Positions 1 through 5,746 of a DNA stretch of 5,746 nucleotides are shown here, one piece after another. The position numbers and the translations under genes are program-made. Source of the DNA: Actinomycetes bacterium (GTDB lineage: Bacteria > Actinomycetota > Coriobacteriia > Coriobacteriales > Eggerthellaceae); assembly GCA_023460315.1 (NCBI GenBank), contig JAEWQO010000021.1, forward strand, positions 1-5,746. The letters are read 5' to 3'. How positions within the stretch are numbered: position 1 is the first letter of the stretch; the number at the start of each line of letters is the position of its first letter. The notes beneath the pieces are model-generated. The model had not been told where the DNA came from. It searched no databases and worked only from the letters and a program-made list of their open reading frames with translations.

Positions 1-1250
1 ATATTGTAGTAAGAGGAAATAATGTAGAAGTAAGGGAGTACTGGGATTTAATTTACCCCGAAGCAGGCGAAGCAAGCTATGTAGCAAATGAGGATTACTA
101 CATTGAAAAGATAGATGAGTTGCTGACAGAGTCTGTTAAACTTAGGCTACAAGCAGATGTTCCGGTTGGTTTCTACATAAGTGGAGGACTAGACTCTTCC
201 TTAATAGCAACAAAGATAAAACAGATAGACGGAAGTCTTAATAGACATTCATTTTCTATAGATTTTCCTGATAAAAGTATTTCAGAATCAGCTTTCCAGA
301 GGGTAATAGCAAACAAAGTGAATTCTATACATCATGAAAAAATGTTTTATCATTATGAAATTGTGAAAAGACTTAAAAAAGCTGTATATCACTCGGAATG
401 TGCCTTAAAGGAAACATATAATACTGCATCTCTGGCTTTATCCGAATCAGTGAGGGCGAACAATATAAAGGTTGTTTTAACTGGTGAAGGAGCAGATGAG
501 CTTTTTGGAGGATATGTAGGCTATAGATTTGATAAATTGAGATTGCAGCAGAAAAGTCAAGATAATCAAGGGAATTTATTCGAAAATGAAGTTCGTAGAA
601 AGATTTGGGGAGATGAAAACTTTCTCTATGAAAAAGAGTATTACTCATATCAGAAGACAAAACAGGAATTATACTCAAGAGAAATACAAGAAATATTCGA
701 AAGTGTAAATTGTTTAAATTATCCCATTATAAATAAGGAACGCATTGACGGTAGGGATATCTTCCATAAGAGGTCATATGTTGATTTTAAATTACGTATG
801 TCAGATCATCTGCTATCTGATCATGGAGATAGAATGATGTATGCTAATTCAGTGGAAGCTCGCTACCCATTCCTAGATAAAGACTTAATACAATTTGCGA
901 TAAATATTCCTGTGGATTTTAAACTTAAAGGTTTTGATGAAAAATATATATTGAAAAGGGTAGCTAAAAATTTAGTACCTGATGAAATAATAAAAAGGCC
1001 AAAATTTGCATTTGTTGCACCTGGTAGTTCAGAATTACTTAAGCAAGATATTGAGTTTATTGAGGATTTGCTTTCTTACGAAACAATAAAACGTCAAGGT
1101 TACTTCAATCCTGATGTTGTGCAGGCGTTAAGAAAAAAATATAAAGAGCATGGGTTTAAGTTAAATGTTCCATATGACAGTGACTTGCTTATTATTGTTA
1201 TTACATTTGGGATTTTTATCCAGCAATTTCAGATGCCATCTATAAGGTGA
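1..1250 (+). CDS. asnB: Asparagine synthase (glutamine-hydrolysing)-like protein, C-terminal synthetase domain, 5' truncated by window
   Basis: The reading frame is open from base 3 to the TGA at 1248-1250, giving 415 visible residues with the start codon upstream of the window. Family role: activates a carboxylate (aspartate in AsnB) with ATP and joins it to ammonia released from glutamine by an N-terminal Ntn-type amidase domain, in the cytoplasm. Visible landmarks, numbered from base 3: the interdomain strand REYWDLIYPE (about 11-20), the PP-loop ATP site SGGLDSS (60-66), the acidic loop TGEGADELFGGY (160-171), DRMMYANSVEARYPFLD (276-292) and EKYILKR (313-319). These are the canonical synthetase signatures in the right order. 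The glutaminase half, including the N-terminal Cys, would lie in the missing 5' part (roughly 170-200 residues by family length), so glutamine use cannot be confirmed. A TTG at 120 is not the start, because conserved sequence continues upstream of it. Next to an NRPS gene it is more likely a pathway amidotransferase than the housekeeping enzyme; a beta-lactam-synthetase-like cyclase is a less likely alternative. Confidence 0.9.
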   Translation, partial: IVVRGNNVEVREYWDLIYPEAGEASYVANEDYYIEKIDELLTESVKLRLQADVPVGFYISGGLDSSLIATKIKQIDGSLNRHSFSIDFPDKSISESAFQRVIANKVNSIHHEKMFYHYEIVKRLKKAVYHSECALKETYNTASLALSESVRANNIKVVLTGEGADELFGGYVGYRFDKLRLQQKSQDNQGNLFENEVRRKIWGDENFLYEKEYYSYQKTKQELYSREIQEIFESVNCLNYPIINKERIDGRDIFHKRSYVDFKLRMSDHLLSDHGDRMMYANSVEARYPFLDKDLIQFAINIPVDFKLKGFDEKYILKRVAKNLVPDEIIKRPKFAFVAPGSSELLKQDIEFIEDLLSYETIKRQGYFNPDVVQALRKKYKEHGFKLNVPYDSDLLIIVITFGIFIQQFQMPSIR

Positions 1251-1270
1251 GGAGGTTTACTTTGAAATAA
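1250..1270 (+). promoter_or_regulatory. Orphan Shine-Dalgarno followed by a two-codon reading frame (possible vestigial gene start)
   Basis: Immediately after the amidotransferase stop there is a near-perfect ribosome-binding sequence (AGGAGG, overlapping the TGA) followed at normal spacing by TTG AAA TAA at 1262-1270. This encodes only Met-Lys. No longer frame follows in any phase before the decarboxylase. It may be the remnant of a deleted or decayed gene, a minicistron, or chance. The remaining spacer up to 1325 is AT-rich and I see no clear promoter or terminator in it. Confidence 0.3.
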
Positions 1271-1325
1271 AAAGTTTATATGTTTTAATGATGTAAGTAT
1301 GTAGAGCTAATTAATAATAAGATTT

Positions 1326-1335
1326 AAGAGGTGAT
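1326..1335 (+). promoter_or_regulatory. Strong ribosome-binding site for the PanP-like decarboxylase
   Basis: AAGAGGTGAT matches the anti-Shine-Dalgarno end of Firmicute 16S rRNA at nearly every position. It sits 7 bases before the GTG at 1343. This site decides the non-ATG start of the decarboxylase over later in-frame ATG codons such as the one at 1427, which has no comparable site. Confidence 0.8.
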
Positions 1336-1342
1336 GTGATAA

Positions 1343-2977
1343 GTGGGCTTGTCAGCTATTAATGAATGTATCAATAATAATTATCACGATACTTCAAACG
1401 AAGTAAACGGGCAGCATACTTTAGACATGTTTAGGGTCTCAGAGGGAAATCAGGAAATTGAAGAAGAAGCAGAAAATGTAATTAACAAAATAATAAAAGA
1501 TTTCCTATCGGCTGAAAATGTCAATTCCAGCGCAGGACTGAAAGAGATAATCAATAATTTTGAAAGTAGTAAAATTCCAAATGATCCAATTAATTTATTG
1601 GATTATTTGAAGTTATTAAATGATAATGTCATAGCACATGCCACACATGTATCATCGCCAAGATTTATTGGGCATATGACATCATCGCTCCCGTATTTTA
1701 TGAAAATTATGGGAAAGTTAATGGTCTCGTTAAACCAGAATTTGGTTAAGGCAGAAACATCAAAGGTATTTACCCCATATGAGAGACAATCCTTAGCAAT
1801 GATGCATAGATTAATATATAACTTTCCAGAGGAGTTTTATTACAAACATACTCAGGATAATAATAGTACACTTGGCATCATAACGTCAGGAGGCACAATA
1901 GCTAATTTGACAGCATTATGGTGTGCAAGGAATGCATGTCTTCCTCCAGAAGGTGATTTTAAAGGTGTTGAAAAGGAAGGGTTATATAATGCTCTAGCAT
2001 ATTATAATTATACTGGAGCTGTTATCATTGGCCCTGAGACTATGCATTACTCATTTGATAAGGCAGCAGACATGCTTGGAATAGGGGAAAAAAATCTTAT
2101 CAGGGTACATGTAGATAATAATAATCATATAGATTTGGCAGAACTCGAAAGCACAATTTTCAATTGTAAGGCACAAAAAAAACTAATTATTGCTATTGTT
2201 GGTGTTGCTGGTGCAACCGATAGTGGCAGTATTGACCCGATTAATGATATGGCTGATGTTGCTAATGAAGCTGGTATCCATTTTCACGTGGATGCAGCTT
2301 GGGGTGGAGCACTTATATTCTCAGAAAAGTATAAGTACAAGCTTTCGGGGCTTGAAAAGGCAGATTCAGTAACTATTGATGGGCATAAGCAATTATATCT
2401 GCCTATGGGTATAGGCATGGTTTTTTTTAAGAATAATTTACTGGCTGGCAATATAGAAAAGAATGCACAGTATATAATCAGGGCAGGTTCCGTTGATTTA
2501 GGAAGGAGGTCTGTGGAGGGTTCCCGCGCTGGAACATCACTATATTTGCATACTGCGTTACACGTATTGGGACTTAAGGGGTATGAAGTGCTTATTAACG
2601 AAGGGATAACTAAAGCCCACTATATGGCAGATTCTATAAGATCAAGACCTGAGTTTGAATTACTTTCATATCCGGAAATAAATATATTAGTTTATCGTTT
2701 TATTCCTAAAGAATTTAGAATGCAGGTTAAAGCTGGACAAGTAAGTAGGTCTGAAAACAACATAATAGATAAGTACAATGAAACTTTGCAAAGGACTCAA
2801 AGAAAGGTAGGTAAATTCTTCAATTCACGTACTAAAGTCAAAACGAGTCTTTACGGCAGAGGTGTTCAGATTGTGGCAATCCGTTCTGTTATTGCAAATC
2901 CATTAACCACGAAAGCAGATATAGATGCTGTCTTAGAAGATATTATAAGAATTTCTAAGGTTATAGTGATAGACTAA
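1343..2977 (+). CDS. panP: PanP-like PLP-dependent aspartate 1-decarboxylase
   Basis: A 544-residue group II PLP-dependent decarboxylase (fold type I). PanP converts L-aspartate to beta-alanine and CO2 in the cytoplasm, replacing the pyruvoyl enzyme PanD in some bacteria. Visible landmarks: phosphate-binding SGGT (182-185), the probable ring-stacking His in MHYS (H235), HVDAAWGG (315-322) whose D317 should contact the pyridine nitrogen, and DGHKQLYLPMG, whose K349 should form the Schiff base. Beyond the generic fold, several stretches match what I remember of Vibrio PanP: an N-terminal F-V-EG segment near residue 30, RFIGHMTSSLPYF and LNQNLVKAETSKVFTPYERQ near residues 110-150, a YI-RAGS-DLG--S-EGSRAG segment after the lysine, and a C-terminal GKFFNSRTK...ANPLTTK. 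Length fits PanP (about 550). GTG is chosen as start because of the excellent upstream ribosome-binding site. The neighbouring NRPS suggests it supplies beta-alanine, or another amine, as a building block. A changed substrate such as another acidic amino acid cannot be excluded. PanP is best known from Proteobacteria, so transfer is possible, but the codon use looks like the neighbours'. Confidence 0.85.
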   Translation: MGLSAINECINNNYHDTSNEVNGQHTLDMFRVSEGNQEIEEEAENVINKIIKDFLSAENVNSSAGLKEIINNFESSKIPNDPINLLDYLKLLNDNVIAHATHVSSPRFIGHMTSSLPYFMKIMGKLMVSLNQNLVKAETSKVFTPYERQSLAMMHRLIYNFPEEFYYKHTQDNNSTLGIITSGGTIANLTALWCARNACLPPEGDFKGVEKEGLYNALAYYNYTGAVIIGPETMHYSFDKAADMLGIGEKNLIRVHVDNNNHIDLAELESTIFNCKAQKKLIIAIVGVAGATDSGSIDPINDMADVANEAGIHFHVDAAWGGALIFSEKYKYKLSGLEKADSVTIDGHKQLYLPMGIGMVFFKNNLLAGNIEKNAQYIIRAGSVDLGRRSVEGSRAGTSLYLHTALHVLGLKGYEVLINEGITKAHYMADSIRSRPEFELLSYPEINILVYRFIPKEFRMQVKAGQVSRSENNIIDKYNETLQRTQRKVGKFFNSRTKVKTSLYGRGVQIVAIRSVIANPLTTKADIDAVLEDIIRISKVIVID

Positions 2978-2982
2978 TTGTT

Positions 2983-3002
2983 TATTTTAGTAAACTAAAA
3001 TA
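2983..3002. repeat. AT-rich perfect inverted repeat just after the decarboxylase stop
   Basis: TATTTTAG and CTAAAATA form a perfect 8-bp stem with a TAAA loop, starting 6 bases after the stop codon. It has only one G-C pair and no T-run follows, so it is a poor intrinsic terminator. It could be an mRNA 3'-end stabilising hairpin or chance in AT-rich DNA. Confidence 0.4.
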
Positions 3003-3011
3003 TTAGTGGCA

Positions 3012-3025
3012 AGAAAAATTTTTCT
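3012..3025. repeat. 14-bp perfect palindrome AGAAAAATTTTTCT
   Basis: A perfect loop-less palindrome in the spacer before the radical SAM gene. It could be a dimeric regulator site, but A5T5 tracts arise easily in such AT-rich DNA, so this is weak evidence. Confidence 0.3.
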
Positions 3026-3060
3026 ACTATCTAAAAATCTTCTTTTGAACTGAAACGTTA

Positions 3061-3085
3061 AAAAATGGTGAAACACACTATTTTT
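3061..3085 (+). terminator. Possible weak intrinsic terminator or attenuator hairpin upstream of the radical SAM gene
   Basis: AAAAATGGTG pairs with CACTATTTTT across a 5-base loop (AAACA). This gives a 10-bp stem with one G-T wobble, ending in a run of five T. The A-tract, short GC-containing core and T-tract layout resembles an intrinsic terminator or attenuator, but the core is short and probably weak. It lies 58 bases after the hairpin at 2983 and 47 bases before the next start codon. It may partly uncouple the radical SAM and NRPS genes from the decarboxylase; this is inference. Confidence 0.35.
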
Positions 3086-3122
3086 AATTTACTATTTATT
3101 ATGCTGTTGTTAGCGGCAGGAT

Positions 3123-3127
3123 GGAGG
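3123..3127 (+). promoter_or_regulatory. Ribosome-binding site deciding the radical SAM start
   Basis: GGAGG lies 5 bases before the ATG at 3133. It falls inside the extra codons that a start at the in-frame ATG 3121 would add. That earlier ATG abuts AGG with no spacing, so 3133 is the better start. Confidence 0.75.
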
Positions 3128-3132
3128 TTTTA

Positions 3133-4449
3133 ATGTTTATTAATGAAGTTATCACAAAGATATGGGAACCTGTTTCCTTACAATATGAAAAGACCTATAA
3201 GGAAGCATCACTTTTAAGTACTGAAGAGTTATTTAATTTAATTAAAGAAAATATTGAGGAAAAAATTAATTACATTAGGGTTATAAACACACCCGACTTT
3301 TCAATAACAGCACTTGCTACTAGCGGTTGTCCGCACTGTAATAAAAATGGCAAGTTTGCTGCATGCAGTATGTGTGATTATTCTTCTCCGCATGCAATAG
3401 GCATTGCTAGGATGGATAATTTGAAACATAGAAGTCCTGAATTATATGCACAAATTGTTAGGCTAAGTTTTGAACAAGCAAGAGGCGTAATGCCGGAATC
3501 AAGCATTTTAGAGTCAATAACTACCTATGATAGTCTAAATTCAGAGGAAGTTACTGATGAGGTTTTCGATGAGGTTTTTGGAAAGGGTGAGTTGTTCAAG
3601 GGTAAACCGTTTAAATTAGGAATAGAAACAAGGGCTTCAAGTGTTACCCAAAGTAAACTGGTAAAATGGAAAGAGAAATTAGGAAAAAGAGTCAGAGTCG
3701 AAATAGGTGTTGAAGTAAAAAATGACTGGATAAGAAATAATTGGATTAATAAGAATATTACCAATGACCATATTAAGAATGCAGTTGAATTAATTATTGA
3801 GACTGGATGGGAGCCGAATGGCAATGTACTGATTGGAATTCCTGGACTTACTGAGGAACAGTCCATAGAATTATTCTATGAGACAGTTATTTGGATGGAT
3901 CAGTTAGGATTTAAATATATAATATGTTCTCCTGTAGCGATAAAAGAAATGACATTGCAGGGGTTTTTATATAGAGAGTTACGAGAAAATGAATCTCTAG
4001 TAGATTTAGGAGTCGCATATGGCGAACAAACAGGAATGCCATGGATATTTACGGTTGTGAGGGCTATACATGCTGTTATAAGTAGAAGACCCGACTTAGC
4101 AAGAAAATTAATCTTAAGTGAAGTTAACTTTCCTAACTATTATAATTGTATAGAGCCATTTTATAACAAAAATGGCATGTTAAATAACATTTCTGACATA
4201 AAAAAGTCCATAAGGGAATTTGCACTTAATAAGGATCCGAAGGTAATCATAGATTTATATAGTACTATACAGGAGCATCCATATTATACTTTGTATCAAA
4301 TTATTCTGGATAAACAAAAAAAATATTCAGATATTAAAACAGTAATTTCTAAAGTTGGTGAAGAAATTTCAAAGGTAATGTGGCCTGATAATTGGAATGA
4401 GAAAGTAAGTGAGCTAAAAGAGGAACTGGGTAATTTAACAGTAACTTAG
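3133..4449 (+). CDS. Radical SAM protein, Elp3/RaSEA (archaeosine synthase)-like, unknown substrate
   Basis: A 438-residue protein. Radical SAM enzymes use a [4Fe-4S] cluster to cleave S-adenosylmethionine into a 5'-deoxyadenosyl radical. Here GCPHC and CSMCDY place cysteines at 66, 69, 78 and 81, giving C-x11-C-x2-C or C-x8-C-x2-C. This resembles the widened Elp3-type motif (C-x9-C-x2-C, beginning CPH) rather than the classical CX3CX2C. Other landmarks are LGIETRAS (162-169, beta-strand with acidic residue), VEIGVEVKNDWIRNNWINKN (189-208) and GNVLIGIPGLTEE (230-242). The VEIGVE-ND-IR---INK block followed by a G-P-LTE block, and a later segment with MPWIFTVV, recalls the radical SAM subunit RaSEA/TIGR01210 of archaeosine biosynthesis, where a radical reaction cleaves a C-N bond of a lysine adduct. 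Only two further cysteines (265, 339) are present, so a classical SPASM auxiliary-cluster domain is unlikely. No signal peptide or membrane segment is seen. Placement 56 bases before an NRPS gene suggests a tailoring or precursor-forming role rather than tRNA modification. The superfamily call is firm, the RaSEA-like assignment moderate and the substrate unknown. Confidence 0.8.
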   Translation: MFINEVITKIWEPVSLQYEKTYKEASLLSTEELFNLIKENIEEKINYIRVINTPDFSITALATSGCPHCNKNGKFAACSMCDYSSPHAIGIARMDNLKHRSPELYAQIVRLSFEQARGVMPESSILESITTYDSLNSEEVTDEVFDEVFGKGELFKGKPFKLGIETRASSVTQSKLVKWKEKLGKRVRVEIGVEVKNDWIRNNWINKNITNDHIKNAVELIIETGWEPNGNVLIGIPGLTEEQSIELFYETVIWMDQLGFKYIICSPVAIKEMTLQGFLYRELRENESLVDLGVAYGEQTGMPWIFTVVRAIHAVISRRPDLARKLILSEVNFPNYYNCIEPFYNKNGMLNNISDIKKSIREFALNKDPKVIIDLYSTIQEHPYYTLYQIILDKQKKYSDIKTVISKVGEEISKVMWPDNWNEKVSELKEELGNLTVT

Positions 4450-4492
4450 TATCAGAAATACAAATAAAATTCTAAGTAATCTAATTTGATAG

Positions 4493-4498
4493 AAGGAG
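4493..4498 (+). promoter_or_regulatory. Ribosome-binding site for the NRPS-type gene
   Basis: AAGGAG lies 8 bases before the ATG at 4507. The nearer ATG at 4502 is out of frame and soon meets a stop, so 4507 is the start. The 56-base gap after the radical SAM gene shows no terminator, consistent with co-transcription. Confidence 0.8.
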
Positions 4499-4506
4499 CA
4501 AATGTT

Positions 4507-5746
4507 ATGTCAAAAAACACTTTTCAAGACAAATTACTTGAAACGTTTAAAATATTTTCTGATAAAATTGCAATTGAATATAATGATAATTTTATAAAGT
4601 ATTCACAACTTGATCAGAAAACTAATAAAATTGCGAACTATATACTACAAAAAGGTATAAAACAAAATTCTCTCATAAGTATTCTTGTAGAAGACAAAGT
4701 AGAAGTAATTTCACTTATAATTGGTATTATAAAGGCTGGGTGTATATTTGTTCCTATTGATCCAGCCTACCCTGCAAAAAGAATAGAATACATAATCAAT
4801 TCTACGGAAACAGAAGTTTTATTCTGGGATGAAAATAATGGCAAAAAAGAGTTTAATTTTAATGATAATCAAAATCGTAAAATTCAAACTATATTAACAA
4901 ATGAAAGTTTTTATAATAATTCTTTATCAGATGAGTACAAACCAAGCTGTCATTACTGTCCGGATGATCCTATTTATATATATTTTACATCAGGATCCAC
5001 AGGCAATCCAAAAGCAATTGTGGGTAGAAATGAAAGTTTATTGCACTTTATTGAGTGGGAAATCGCAGAATTTGCAATAAATCAAAATACCCGCATAAGC
5101 CAATTTACATCGCCATCTTTTGATGCGTTTTTAAGAGACATATTTGTACCATTATTTGCAGGAGGAACTGTTTGTATCCCTGTAAGGAAAGAAATAATAC
5201 TTGACACTGCGAGCATGGTAGACTGGATAGAAAAAAACAAGGTAAATATAATACACTGTACTCCAAGTCTATTTAGAGTGTTTAGTACTGGTACTATTTG
5301 TACAGAGAACTTTAAAGACTTAAAATATGTATTTATGGCTGGAGAGGTACTAAAACCTAATGACCTTGAAAATTGGTATTCGATATTTGGTGATAGAATA
5401 CAATTGGTAAACTTTTATGGGGCATCTGAAACTACAATGATAAAAATGTTTTATCCTATAAAGTCTTCAGATGTAAAAAGAAAATCTATTCCTATTGGTA
5501 AGCCTATGAAAGGGGCAAAGGCGGTAATTCTAGATAAGAACCTTAATATCTGTAATCAGGGAGACATTGGCGAAATATATATACGTACTCCATATAGAAC
5601 ATTGGGGTACTATAAGAATCCTGATTTAAATAAAGAAAAATTTATAATCAATCCATTTAATAAGGACCCCAATGATTTAATTTACCGTACAGGAGATTTA
5701 GGGCGATTATTAGAGAGTGGGGATATTGAGTTTTTTGGTAGAATAG
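4507..5746 (+). CDS. Nonribosomal peptide synthetase-type adenylation domain protein, 3' end beyond window
   Basis: The frame is open from the ATG at 4507 to the right edge: 413 residues with no stop. It encodes an amino acid adenylation (AMP-forming, ANL superfamily) domain, which activates an amino acid as acyl-AMP and loads it on a carrier-protein phosphopantetheine thiol. Core motifs in order: A2-like KAGCIFVPIDPAYP (76-89), A3 P-loop YFTSGSTGNPKA (159-170), A4 FDAFLRD (205-211), A5 NFYGASETT (302-310), A7 YRTGDLGR (393-400) and the start of A8, GDIEFFGRI (405-413). The domain begins at the N-terminus with no condensation domain, as in initiation modules or stand-alone A domains; carrier, condensation or reductase domains may follow outside the window. 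By hand alignment to GrsA the specificity residues read D206, A207, R210, H250, F276, A278, F303, M311, I312. D206 fits an alpha-amino acid, and Arg/His suggest an acidic side chain (see findings). The amidotransferase, decarboxylase and radical SAM neighbours suggest a small modified peptide or amino-acid product. Confidence 0.9.
   Translation, partial: MSKNTFQDKLLETFKIFSDKIAIEYNDNFIKYSQLDQKTNKIANYILQKGIKQNSLISILVEDKVEVISLIIGIIKAGCIFVPIDPAYPAKRIEYIINSTETEVLFWDENNGKKEFNFNDNQNRKIQTILTNESFYNNSLSDEYKPSCHYCPDDPIYIYFTSGSTGNPKAIVGRNESLLHFIEWEIAEFAINQNTRISQFTSPSFDAFLRDIFVPLFAGGTVCIPVRKEIILDTASMVDWIEKNKVNIIHCTPSLFRVFSTGTICTENFKDLKYVFMAGEVLKPNDLENWYSIFGDRIQLVNFYGASETTMIKMFYPIKSSDVKRKSIPIGKPMKGAKAVILDKNLNICNQGDIGEIYIRTPYRTLGYYKNPDLNKEKFIINPFNKDPNDLIYRTGDLGRLLESGDIEFFGRI

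Noticed and set aside
120..122. TTG at 120 as the start of the amidotransferase
   Set aside because: The same frame is open to the left edge and encodes the conserved YWDL interdomain segment, so the gene starts outside the window.
373..678. Minus-strand open frame of 101 codons inside the amidotransferase
   Set aside because: It lies opposite conserved synthetase motifs, has no recognisable domain and no convincing ribosome-binding site; it is a shadow of the real gene.
799..830. Repeated GATCAT and SDHLLSDH in the amidotransferase
   Set aside because: It falls in the usual LL-xHGDR segment of asparagine synthase-like proteins; the small nucleotide repeat is explained by coding.
2190..2372. 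Short plus-strand frame inside the decarboxylase
   Set aside because: It overlaps the Schiff-base and cofactor-binding region in another phase, and its hydrophobic look comes from GTT/GCT-rich codons read out of frame.
3045..3095. Possible sigma-A promoter (TTGAAC at 3045, TACTAT at 3090)
   Set aside because: The two elements are about 39 bases apart, far from the 16-18 expected, and neither has a good partner at the right distance.
3121..3123. ATG at 3121 as the radical SAM start
   Set aside because: It has no properly spaced ribosome-binding site, and the GGAGG inside the added codons fits the ATG at 3133.
3525..3866. Minus-strand open frame of 113 codons inside the radical SAM gene
   Set aside because: It lies opposite conserved radical SAM blocks; the low-complexity Ser/Phe/Leu-rich translation is typical of antisense to an AT-rich gene.
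4502..4504. ATG at 4502 as the NRPS start
   Set aside because: It is out of frame with the adenylation domain, only 3 bases from the ribosome-binding site, and reaches a stop after about 30 codons.

Overview
The window reads as part of a biosynthetic gene cluster from a low-GC, Gram-positive anaerobe, most likely a Clostridia-type Firmicute. The evidence is the strong A+T bias (roughly one third G+C by eye), heavy use of AT-rich codons such as ATA, AAA and TTA, and strong Shine-Dalgarno sites (AAGAGGTGAT, GGAGG, AAGGAG). All four genes are on the + strand, with gaps of 92, 155 and 56 bases. No RNA genes, insertion sequences, CRISPR arrays or attachment sites were found.

Layout: (1) bases 1-1250 hold the C-terminal synthetase half of a glutamine-hydrolysing asparagine synthase-type amidotransferase, cut by the window edge. 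(2) Bases 1343-2977 hold a full-length PLP-dependent decarboxylase that resembles the PanP aspartate 1-decarboxylase family (aspartate to beta-alanine) from end to end. (3) A 155-base AT-rich spacer contains three inverted repeats. (4) Bases 3133-4449 hold a radical SAM protein of the Elp3/archaeosine-synthase (RaSEA)-like type. (5) From 4507 to the right edge runs the start of a nonribosomal peptide synthetase-type protein whose first domain is an adenylation domain, with no condensation domain in front of it.

The genes plausibly work together on a small amino-acid-derived product. The stand-alone or initiating adenylation domain would activate an amino acid, and its hand-read pocket hints at an acidic side chain. 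The PanP-like enzyme would supply beta-alanine or another decarboxylated amino acid. The asparagine synthase-like enzyme would amidate or condense a carboxylate, and the radical SAM enzyme would carry out a radical rearrangement or bond cleavage. The families can be seen in the sequence; the joint pathway and product are inference. I do not recognise this four-gene combination as a characterised cluster.
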